Below, piece after piece: positions 32,101-44,100 of a DNA stretch of 64,000 nucleotides. The notes below the pieces were generated by a model that was given only the letters and a program-made list of their open reading frames with translations, had not been told where the DNA came from and searched no databases. A program made the translations under genes and the position numbers. The stretch's first letter is position 1, and every line of letters starts with the position of its first letter. Source of the DNA: Rhizaria sp. SCN 62-66 (taxonomy: Eukaryota; Rhizaria, unplaced); contig MEDY01000100.1 of assembly GCA_001724265.1 (NCBI GenBank), positions 1 to 64,000 on the forward strand, written 5' to 3'.

Positions 32101-35100
32101 ACAACTTCAACTCGTTCTTCTGGTCCTGCGTCACCGTCTTCCAGGTCATGACGCCCGAGAACTGGAACACGGTGCTCTACGACGCCAAGCACGCCGTCGG
32201 CTGGCCGGGCGCGATCTTCATCCTCGGCATCTTCCTCCTCGGCTTCTACATCATGATGTCGCTGTTTCTGGCCGTGATGGTCGTCAACTTCGACGTGCAG
32301 ACCGAGGAGGGCGCACAGGTCGCCGACGAAGAGAAGGAACGCAAAGACCAGGAAGTGTGTGTCGTGCTCGCGGCCACGGTCACCGCGCTCAGCCACACGG
32401 AGCAGCTGCCCGTGCTCTACCACCGGTACACCACGGAGCGCGCCACGGCGCCCGCGCTCGCGGGCGGCGACTCGCGCCACATCACCGGGCTGCAGCAGCA
32501 GGTCGCGCGCCGCGTCGCCGCCTCGCACACGCACCGCGGCAGCGCCGCCGCGGCCGCTGCTGCGGCGGGGCACAGTGTGTACGGCGCCAACGCGGCCGCC
32601 GGCGGGAGTCAGTTCAGCACGATGAGTAGCAACGGCGCCGGCTCTGTCGGCGGACATAGGCGCCGCAACGGCAACACCACGCGGCAGAACACGGCCACCG
32701 GCAGCAAAAACTCGCCACCGCCGCCCCCGCCCCCGCAGCAGAGGCCCACGACCAGCCCCAACTCGAACAGCTCCGACTCTGGCTCCACTGCAGGCAGCGG
32801 GGGCAACGGCGGCGGGACTACCCCCGTGCCTCTGGCTCGTAGTCCGCTCGGCATGTCTTTCTTCACGCCTCCCTCTGCCCTCGCAGACGCCAACAGCAAC
32901 GGCGGCGACAGCGACCGCGCGGACGGCGACGACGACAACGTCGGGCCGATGCCGCGCTTCGGCGCCGGCGGTGGCGGTAGTGGTGGCGGCAACGGCCGTC
33001 CGCTGCCGCCGCCGCCGGCCCCGCCCGCGCCCCCCGGCCCGCCCGCTCTGCTGTCCACGGCGGTGAGCCGCGTCTCCGTGGACCACGGGAAGGCCTTTGC
33101 CGCCGCCACGGCCGCCGGCCCCGTCGCCACGATCGCGGCCTCCGTCTCGGACAGCGTCGCGGGGCTGGAAGCGAGCGCCAGCATGCCCGACAGCGGCGAC
33201 GGCGGCGGCGCCAGCTTCGCGTCACCGGCCGCGTCCCACGCCGCTCAAGCGCCCATCTACGACGAGTACTACCTCTCTGAGCACCTGGACGACCTCGCGG
33301 CCCTGCCGGAGCCGTACGTGCCCGCCGTGGTGCCTTCGGCCGTCGCGGCCACGGCCTCGGTGACGCGGCTGCCGTACACGCACCTGGCCTTCCACAATCA
33401 TGAGCACCGACTCACGCGCGCCGAGAGCGTCTTCGGCCGCTGCTGCTCGCGCCTCGCCAAGACGCGCTCGCGCGGCCAGACGGGCCACAAGCAGGGCAGC
33501 GGCACTGTCACGGCCTCGGCGCGCGCGGAAAGCAAGACCGGTGCCCCGGCCGCTGGCGGCAACAGCAGCGCCGCCGCCGCGGTGGTCGGCGCGGGCGGCA
33601 CCGGGAGCGACGTGTCCATGTCTGGCGGCATCGGCGACGGGCCCTTCACGCTCATCGACGGCGACGTCGCCGCCGGCGTGCGCAAGCACGCCTGGGAGGT
33701 CGGCCGCCGCTGGCGTAGGCTTGTGTCGGCGGCACTCAGCTCCACGCGCGCCGTGCTGCGCGGCTACGGGAGCAGTGACGCGCAGATCGAAGAAGAACTG
33801 GAAAACACAGCGACCGAGGACATCGTGAAGCAACACAACGTCAATGTGTACAACGGCGTGGTGTCATACCGCGACCTCAAGTACCCGCCCGGATCCTTCA
33901 GCAAGCTCACCAACTTTGTCGTCGACCTCAAGGTCTACGACAAGTCGCGCGCCAAGCTCTTCGGCATGGACCTTACCTCGGAGCTGCGGCTGCTGTGCAT
34001 CGCATGCGCCAACTCGGCCCTCACGCGCACCGACTTCGAGTCGCTCTTCGGCCGCCGCTTCCTGGCGCGCGAGCACGCCGTCATCGCGCGCAGGCTGCTC
34101 GCGATGCGGTCCGCCGCGGCGCAGGCGGCCAACGCGGCGCCTGGCGAGCGCGAGTTTGCGCTACTATGCCGCGTCAACCCGTGGGAGCTGGTGACTGAGA
34201 TCTCGGGCGTGTTCGGCGAAAACGAAGAGGAGGAGTACATCGACGACTACGAGGCTTCGTCGCTGCACGGCTTCCCCGGCTACCCGTACTTCCCCGAAGA
34301 CGAGGGCTGGCTGCGCGAGGAGGTCGTCGAGAGGGCCACAGGCATCCCCTTCCGCGACCGGCCGCTGGTCCAGCTGCCGTACATGCTCGGCGCGCAGGAC
34401 CGCGCCGCCCCTGACAGCGGCAGCACCGCTGGCACGGGCGCTGGCACCGGATCGAGCGTCTACAGCGGCGGCAGCTCTGTGGGCTCGAGCACGGGCGCGC
34501 CGCCCGAGCTGGAGCACCGCCGCTCGCTCATCGGCGGATCAAACAGCGCGACAGTGAATAGCCTTGTGCGCCCCAGCTTCGGCCGGCCGTCGTCGTTGCT
34601 GATGCAGCCGCGCTCCTCCCTGCTCGCCCTAAAGGAGCAGCAGCAGGGCAATGGTGGCATCGCGCCGGCCCTGTTGGCTCAGGCGCAGGCGCAGGGCAAT
34701 GGCAAGATGCCCGAGCTGCTGAGCGCGTCGCAAACCCAGTCCGCGGCGTCCTTCGGCGCCACTCCCGCGTTCGGCCGCCAGACCTCGCCGCCGCCGCTGT
34801 TGGCCTCGCTGTCCGGCAGCAGCACCGGCAGCGGCGGCCCGCCCCCGCTGCGCCGCCAGAGCACGCACGCGCGCCTCATGTCCTCTGATATGATGTTTGA
34901 CGGCGAGATGCTCGGCGACAGCGGCAGCGGCCCGGGCTACGGGCTCTACGGCAGCAGCAGCAGTCTGGCCGGCGCGGGCGCGAGCAGCCCCACGATGAGC
35001 CGCGGCGGGAGCAGTCGCCGTCTCTTGGCGGTCAACGAGAGCTCCAGCGCCGGCATGGGGCTGCACGTCACCAGTAGCTCGGTCGGCTCGGCTCTCACCT

Positions 35101-38100
35101 CGAGCAGCACCAACATCACGAGCGCAGGCGATCAACAACAGCAACAGCAGCAGGACAACAGCCATGTGGCCGAGGCCGTCAGCGCCGCCGTCGCCGCCAC
35201 CGAGGCCATAAACTCTCAGAACGTCACCCTCGCGCAGCTGTCAATGTCGCAGCCGTTCTACTCCACCTCCGGCTTCAACTTCAACCTCAGCCACACCAAC
35301 GCGTCGATGACGCTGCCCGGCTACGCCGCGGCCTCCGGCATCGCGGCCGCGGTGCACGCGCGCTGGTACCTCCGCGACCTGGACGACTTCAAGTCGGGCC
35401 GCGACGTGCTGATCCTCAATGGCCGCCTTGTCACGCCGCCCGCACCGCCTACGCTCTTCCCCGGCCAGACGCTCAACAGCAACCCCGACAGCGTCAGTGA
35501 CTCCGCCGCCGCCGCTGCTGCGGCTGGGTCGCCCAGCAGCGCGGCGACCGCGGGCACAGTGCTTAACGCAGCCGTCTCGCACGCCATCGCGTTCGCGGCG
35601 GCCACGCACCCACGCGACCTCATCACGCCCTTCTACTACACGGCCTACATCCGCGGCACGCGCCGCCTCGAGCGCCTCCGCTGCGCGCTGGCGCAGGCGC
35701 GCGCGGACGCATTCCCGTCCCCCGCCGTCACCGCGGCGTCGGCGGCGCTCAAGGCTGACGTCATTGCTTATCTGCGCGGCAAGGCCGGGCTGAGCACGCT
35801 CAAGCGCCACGGCGTCAACGTCAACCGCCTGCGCTGGGCCGTGCACGAGCGGCGCTCCTTCTCGCCCCTGGGTGCGCTGCTGCACACGGCCGACTTCCTG
35901 GTCGGCGACGAGAGCTCCGTACTCGCTTTCAACTCGCCGCTGCAGGACCGCCAGATGTTCTCCTCGACGTACTCGCACTACAACATGCGGCTCACCTCGC
36001 GCATCGTGGACCCGCTCAACCGCTTGCTGCGCCCCGTGTGGGACGTCTCGGCGCGCCCGCCACGCAGCACGGTCGACCACGCGTCGCCGTACGCCGCGCT
36101 GGCGGCCCGCGCGAAGCTGCGCGCCGTGCTCAGCGCGCCGCACAACGAGGCCGTCACCGTCGCGTGGCAGGTCCCCGGCCTGCAGACCGCACTGCACGGC
36201 GGCGCGCCGCATGCGGGCGGCAGCGCGGGCGGCAGCGCCGGTGTGGGCTCGAGCGCGTACAACAGTATGAGCAGCGGCGCGCTCACTGCAAGCGGGGCTG
36301 CAAGCCCGCATGCTACGACGGGCAGCCACAGCACCTTGATGCGCCGCGGCGGCAGTGCGTACAACGTTAACACGTACAACGGCAGCAACGGCGGCACGTT
36401 CAACGGCAACACGTACAACGGCGGCACGTCTAAGTTCAGCACCAAGCTGACTGGCTACGTCAACAACCTCATTTCCGACTCGTCCGCGTCCTCGCTGTCG
36501 GCCGACTTTACCTCCGACGCCGCGTCCGAGGCTGAACGCATCCTCTGGGGCATCCCGTCGAACCCCGCCGCGTTTGCCGCCGCCACGGCCGCCGCGCGCG
36601 CCGCGGCCTACGGAGCGCCCCCGACCCGCAGCAGCGACTACTCGAGCAGCAGCGCCAGCGATACGTCGATGACCTCGGCGGGCCCTGCCTTCGCCCTGGG
36701 CGCTCCCGTGTCTGCGCTGCTGGCGCCCCCGCGTGTGCCGGTGTTGCCCGCGCGGTTTGGCATCCAGTACGCGATTCCGGTTCCGCCGCGGCGGCCCGTG
36801 GACAAGAAGATGCTCAAGCGTATTGAACGCCGCGAGACCCGCGAGAAGGACGCGCTCGAGGCCCTGTTCACGACGGTCAACGCGGTGCGGTCCGCGCTGG
36901 GCGAGGACGAGCTCGTTCGCGACTTGATCGGACTGGAGGCGATGGAGGCAGCGGAGCATCTGCACGAGGCTGAGACCGCCGCTGCACGCGCTGCCGCCGC
37001 CCCAACCGCGGCTGCCGAGGTCAGCAAGACGGCTGTGGCGGCGGCGACCGCCGGCCCGAGAGTGCCGGCGACGCCGACGGGCGGCAGGAAGCTCATGTTC
37101 TCACTCGACGCGCTGCCGAGAGTGCTGCCGGACGACAGTGCCGCCGCACAGGCCGAGGCCGAGGCCAACGCCGCATACGCCGCCGCGGCCGCCGAGGCCG
37201 CCGCGGTGTCTGCCGCGGCGCCGCTGCCTCTGCAGGGCTCTGGCTCGCTGACGCAGCAGCAGTCGACGCGCCAGGCCTCGCAGACCTCGGGCACGCCCAG
37301 TTTGCCGCGCCGCGCCAGCACCGTCACCGGCCCCGGCGCCTCCGCGGCCGCCACCGCCGCCGCCGCCGACGCGGCCGCCGCGGCGCCGTCTACGACGACG
37401 GTCCTGCACCCGGATGACGAGCGTCTGCTCATGGACCGCGAGCCCTACTGCGTGTGCTGCGAAGCCTCGCTGCCGCCCGCGGTCCGCGACTGCGTCGTGC
37501 GTCTGCGTTACCGCGACTACAACTTCGGCTTCATCTCGCGCTCGCATCCCTCGCGCCGCTACGCGCTCCAGCTCGTGCTTCACCCCGCTTTTGAACTCAC
37601 CTTCATGGTGCTCATTTTCTTCTCGTGCGTCGTGCTCGCGCTCGACCACCCCGATGTCCACGCGCAGTCGCGCCTGGGCCGGTTCGTGTCTATATCCAAC
37701 TGGTTCATCACCATCGTCTTCGCGCTGGAAATCCTGCTCAAGATCTGGGCCCACGGCCTTATCCTCAACATCAACGCCTACCTGCAGGACGGCTGGAACG
37801 TCTTCGACTTTATTGCCGTCGTCGTCTCCACCATTTCCTTCTTTGTCCGCTCCACGCGATTCGCCATGGGTCTTCGCTCGCTCCGCGGGCTTCGTGCGCT
37901 GCGCTTTGTGTCATACTTTGAGTCGACGCGCGAGGTCGCGTCCGGCATCGGCAAGGCCTTTGTGGCGTGCATCCCCATCTTCCTCTTCGGGCTGCTGCTC
38001 TTTGTGCTCTACGGCTCGCTGGGTGTCGCCTTCTTCAAGGGCAAGCTGCGCCGCTGCTACGACCCCTTCTCGGCGACGCCGTTGGAGGAGCTGCCGTTCG

Positions 38101-41100
38101 ATGAGATCTCGTGTTTGGCGCAGAACTTCATCTGGCGCAACCCCTTCGCGTTCGGCAACTTCGACTCGCTGGGCGCGGCCTTCCTCGTGCTCTTCGAGTT
38201 CTGCACCATGGAGGGCTGGCCCGGCTACATGTACCTGCTCGCCGACGCCACGCCTGTGGGCATGCAGCCCAAGGTCAACTATAACCCGTACAATGCCCTC
38301 TACGTCGTCTTCGCGATCATTCTCTTCGGGTTTTTCTACCTTAACCTGTTCATCGGTACCATCGTCGACTCGTTCGACTCGTCCGTCGCAACCGACCTCA
38401 ACGAACTCCAGGTCGCCTGGCTGCAGACGTACCGCCTCATCCTCGACCACCGCCCCGTGACGCGGCTGCTGGAGCCCCGCACGGGCCCCATTGACGACGC
38501 CGACTCGTCCTCATCCTCGTCCTCCTCGAGCGACTCCTCGGACAACGAGGCCGAGGACGACGGCAAGGGCGGCAAGCGCGGCGGCAAGTCCGCCAAGAGC
38601 GGCGCCGCTATCACGCTCGACGCCAACGGCGACGCGGTCATTACGCGCGCTGCCGCGTCGGCCAAGACCTCGGTCGCGCGCTGGCAACGCTCGCACGCCG
38701 CCGTGCGCATGCGCCGCGCCGAGCGCGAGAGCTTTGCGGAGCTCAAGCGGCTGCGCATCCACCGCCGCGCCGTCGCGCACGTGGCGCGCTCGGCGGGGCT
38801 TCACCTCGAGCAGTACCAAGGCCAGAGCCAGTCTGCCGCTGCCACTGCCGCTGCGGCGGCATCGACCGAGGCGAACAACCTGAAGGACGCCGTGTCGGCT
38901 GCTGTGAACCACTCCAGCGCGAATAACACATCTGCTGCACCTGGCGCTGGCGCTGGCGCTGGCGCTGGCGCTGGCAGTGCGAGGCCCAAGGTCCCCGCGC
39001 CGCCGGCCTACTTCGACGCCTTCAACTTGCACTCGGCGCACCCGTACCTGCCCAACACCAACTACATCTTCGACGAAGAGGCGCTGCAGCGTGACATCGC
39101 GCTCCCGGCGCCCGCGGACTCGCGCGGCGTGCTACGTCTGCTTGCCGTCGCGCCAGTCGTGACGCAGGAGACGCGCATGCTCACCGAGCTCCTCAAGCTC
39201 GGACAGGCGCAGGTACGGATACTAGTTTTGATTCACATCGATATAATTGAAAAGCATATGTTTCTGAATAACTCCTCTCACATTTCGTAACTTTCCTATG
39301 TTGACTCCTTTGTTTCTCCTTTGTATCTCAGGGCTCGGGCCCCGCGTCCGCCCGCCTCCGCGAGCTGCGCCGGCTGCACCGCGTGGCGCAGGCCAACTCG
39401 GCGGCGCTGGCTGCGCAGCTGGCGCAGGCCCGTGAGCGCGTGACGAGCATCGCCGACGCGGCGGGCTCGGGCGAGGCCATCACCGTCGACACGTCCGTCT
39501 ACGGCGTTACCGAGACGGAGCTGCCGTGGTGGCGCCGCGCGCTGGCGACCGTGTGCTGCTGCTGCTTCGACAGCGGGGAGAAGAAGGTCATCGCACTTGA
39601 TGAGTACGGCAACGAGAGAACGCCCAACGGCAGCTCGGCCGGCGCGGGCGGGCTCGGTGCGATGTTCGGCCTCGCCAGGGGCCACCAGTCCGGCGCCGGC
39701 GGCGACGCCAACGCGGACGGCAATGACTCAAGCGCCAGCACGAGCAGCCGGTCGAAGCGCGTGAGCCGCGCAGTGTGGGCCGTGGTGCGCACCGCGCGCC
39801 ACAGCCTGTTCCAGCTCGTCTCGCTATCTGGCTTCAACGACTTCATGCTCGGCGTGCTCTGCTTCAACATCATCGTCATGATTATGCAGTACGCCGGCAT
39901 GGGTCACACGTACGCGCGCGTGCTCGAGATCGCCCACGACTGCTGCTCCATCGCGTTCATGACCGAGTGCGTGTTCAAGATTCTCGGCATCGGCTTCCAC
40001 CAATACTTCCGCAACCGCTGGTTCCAGGTACGTTTAACACTTAAGTAGCACACATTTACTTGCGATATTCCTTTCTATCTCTACATGTATCAATGGTTAT
40101 TCAAGTTTCTTCTTGCACTCATTCCACTTTGTTTTCTTTCTTTATATCTCAATAGGTTGAAGCGCTGATTGCGGTCGCGTGCGGCATCGACTTCGTGTGC
40201 ACGTCGATGGGCGTGTACAACTTCTCCCAGGTTGGAGTCGACCCGCAGATCTTTACGTCAATCCGCCTGTTGCGCGCCATCTACATTGCGCGTCGTGTGT
40301 CTTCTTTCCGCCAAATCTCCAACACGATCATGTTCTCGTTCCGCGCGCTTAAGAACGTCGGTTTCATCTTCCTCATCGTCATGTTCGTCTACTCGGTCAT
40401 GGGCATGAACCTCTTTGCGCACGTCAAGAAGTTCGACCGCCTCGACTCGCGCGCCAACTTTGACAACTTCATCAACGCCTTTTTGGTATTGTTCCGCGCC
40501 GTCACAGGCGAGGACTGGAACCCAATCATGCGCGAGCTGGCCATCCCGCCGCCCTTCTGCGACCCCACCGCTGGCGACTGCGGCTCCGCACCCCAGGCCT
40601 ACGTGTTCTTTGTCACGTTCCAGCTTATCCTCGCCTTCCTGCTGCTTAACATGGTAATCGCCGTCATCTTCAAGCAGTTCGAGCAGGAGATGGTGCTCTT
40701 CAAGGCGCGTCAGCAACTCGCCTCGAGCGACTCGGCGGGCGCGCTCGTCTCGGCGGGTCAGCACTCGCGCGGCGCCGGCACGCGCGGGCTCTGCAACAAG
40801 CTGCGCGTGTACATCTACCGCACACTCTTGCCGGGCGGCTTTCTCTTCTTCCTGCTCTCACCCGCGCAGTGGCACCGCTGGGTCTGCTGCAAGCCCTGCT
40901 ACAGCAAGACGCACGCGCGCGCCGCGCGCGAGTACGCTCGCCGCAAGTTCGCCGCCACCGCCGCCGCCAACAACGGCAACGGCAACGGTAACGGCGGCAA
41001 CGGCGTGGGTAGAAGCGCGAGTAGAACGGACCGCGTCCTCACTGCTGGCGCTGACACCGCCCCCGCGTTTGTCAACAGCGCGAGCCCCAGCAGCGCCAAC

Positions 41101-44100
41101 AGCGCCGGCGAGATCGAGATGAGCGTCATCAGCCCCGCCACGGCCAACTTCGCCCGAGCGGCCTCGAACACGATTAACGGCAATACCGCGGGCAACACCG
41201 CCGGCACTGCGACAGCGAGCAGTGACGCTGCGCCCTCATCCTCGTCGCCCCCCGCGAGCGCGGCGCCCGCGACCAACGCGAGCGCCCATAGCCCCACCAA
41301 CGGCAACGGCAACGGCAACGGGGCCAGCGCGACGATGTCCGCGTCGGCGTGCGTGCGCGCGGCGACCGAGACGCTGCTGTTGGCGGCGCAGTCGACGCTG
41401 CCGCCGCTGCTGGCGCACGAGTCCATCACGAGCCGCGCCATCGACGCCGAGCTGCGCACCTACGAAAAGCGCCTCCGCAAGACGCTCGTCAAGTTTGCGT
41501 GGGGCGTGCTCGAGGGCTCGTTCGCGGGCCGGGGTTTCGACGCCAACGGCGCGCTCGTGCTCATCGATGCCGCCGCCACGCTCAACCCAGGTCAAAACGC
41601 CACCGTTGCTGTGTCCTCGGCTTCCTCCGCAATCACAGTGAACGCCCCCGCGGCGGCCGCGAAGATCGCCGGCGCGGTAACCCTGGCCCCCGCGCACTCG
41701 CCGACGATGCCCGCGCTGGCGGCCGCCGCGGCGTCGGCGTCGCCGTTCCCGGCGTACGTCAAGGTCGCCGCGCTGCAGCCCGCCGTGCTCACGGCGACTG
41801 TGCGCCGCCGCCTCACCGCCGCCGCCGCGCTTGCCGCACGCGCGCGCGCGCACCGGCCGTTCCGTGCGGCCGTGCGCCGCAACCTTTTTTACTCGAACGC
41901 GGCCGGCACGCGCACGCTCGCTGACGCGCTCGAAGTGACTGCGGCGGACCCCGCGCTCGCTGGACTTGGCCAAAAGGCTGTTGAAGCAGAGCTTGCGTCG
42001 CTCAAACGCTCGTTTGAGTTCGAGTCCGACCTCAACGCCGCGTTCAACGAGGCGCTCGTCGAGGCTGTGATCGCGTCCAACACCAACGCCTCCGAGAGCA
42101 ACGCCGCTGGCAACAGCAACTCGGTCGGCAGCAAGATGGCCGTGCAGAACGCGGTCGCCGTGGCCGCCAGCGACGTCGCCGCGGCCTCGGCGGCCCAGGT
42201 GCTCGTCGCGCTTAAGGCCGAGGGCGAGGGCGACGTCGTCTCCGTGTTCCCTGTCCCGCTGCGCATCCCTCTCGCATCACACACCGCCGCCGCTGCTACC
42301 GCGGCCGCCTCTGCGGGCGCCAACGCTGCGGCTGCGGCAGTCGCGACTGAGGCAGTAGCCGCCGGTGCCGCCGCAGTCGCCGCTGGCTCCGCGTTCACTG
42401 TCACCTCTGCTGCTCCTGCGGCCGGCAGCGGCGGCCTGTACGGCGACGTGCCGCCCCCGCCCGCTGTGTACGACCGCAGCACCGGCGCGCCCGTGGGCGG
42501 CGTCGCGGTCGTGCCCGCGCCCGCGCCCCAGCAGAGCGCGCCCGGCCAACCCGCGGGACTCGCGACCCGCCCCGGCCAGGCCGCCGCCGCCGCCGGCGTG
42601 CTGGCGCCCCCCGAGGTGCAGCGCTCGCAGTCGGTGATCCCGCTCAACCCGGGCTACAACGTCTCCGACTCGGAGTCCGAGTACGACGGCTTCTCGCGCC
42701 AGAACACGCTCTCGCTTGACAAGCAGGACTCAGTCGAGTCGAACCCCAACAGCAACGGCCGGGGCCCGCTGCCACCCCCGCCCTTGCCTTTGTCTCACTC
42801 GAGCGACGCTGCCAACGTGGTCGCCGCTGCCGCCGCTGAGGCCGAGGCCGACGCCCGCGCTCGCGCCATCGCCGCCGCGACCGCGGCCGCGGACATGACC
42901 GACAGCTTCGAGCCCCTGCCGCTGCCTCCCGGCCTGACTCTGTTCTCCGGCTTCGCCTGCGACACCTCTCAGGTCACGTGCACGCTCATCGCCTCCGCGG
43001 CCCACGTCGCTCTGCTGTCCAACACCGCCAACGGCGCGGTTGGAACCTCGTCCACTGCGATCGGCGCCGCCCTGTCGTCGACGCCCCTCTCGACCTCGCC
43101 CAGCAACGGGTCGCTGCCCAGCAACGCGAGCACGAGCGAGGCGACCACCCCGAGTGCGAGCGCCACCGCCCACGCGATGCCCGCGCTGGGCGAGTTCGAC
43201 GAAGAGACTGACGCGTCGCTCTCGTTCGGCGCTTCGGCCGAGCAGGCCCACGCGCTGCGTTTGGCCCGCGGCCTGAGCTCCCTCACGCGCCGCACCGCGC
43301 TCAACGTGGCGACGCACAAGCCGTCCTCGGCCGCGGACCTGGAGCTGCACCGCATCACGGCCAACGCCGCGGCCGCGACCTCGGGCGTGTCCACGGGCAA
43401 GGTACTCCCGATCCTCGCCAGCCACATGCTGCAGTTCAACCAGCAGTGGACGCATCTCAGCTACGCAGGGCTCCCGGACACCTCGCACCTGGCCTCGGAC
43501 GCCGCGCGCCGCGCCGCCCGCGTCGGTAACGCGCTGTCGCCGCGCCACTTCTACGACCCCGAGCTGCCCGCCGTGCCGCTGCTGCGCGTCTCGCACCTGC
43601 CCGTGCTGCTTGCGCGCCTGCCGCCGCCGCTGCGGCCCGTGCTGCGCCCGCCCGTGCTGCGCGCGCTGTCGGAGCACGTGCGCCGCAAGGTCTTCGTCGA
43701 CTTCGACACGCACACGCTGGGCCCCGCGCGCAGGCGCATGGCGCGCCAGCAGCGTCGCGCCTACGCGCTGCACGCGCGCCTCACGCGCGCGCATAGGCTG
43801 CTAGTCAAGCGCGCCAGGTGCAACAACAAGTCCTACGACGACGAGGATGCTGACGGTGCCATCACGGACGACGAGGACGACGCCTTCATCGCCCTTGCCC
43901 ACGCGATCTACGCCCCTGCCGACGCCAAGAACAGCGCACCCGGCTCCAGCGCGCGCGTGCCGGTGCCTCATTCCCTGTCGTCCCTGTCGACCCCCGACCT
44001 CACTGCCGCGTACACCGCGCTGCTGTCGGCCTACATAGCCCTGGAGCGCTCCCGCCGCGGCCACGCGCGCGCCTACACGGCGGCGCTGGCGACCCGCGAC

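Noticed and set aside
30933-39290. A separate three-domain channel gene beginning after the TAG at 30930 (ATG at 31089)
   Set aside because: There is no spacer, promoter-like AT-rich DNA or 5'-UTR; the frame is continuous across TAG; and repeat I sits just upstream in the same frame. One four-repeat gene is the simpler explanation.
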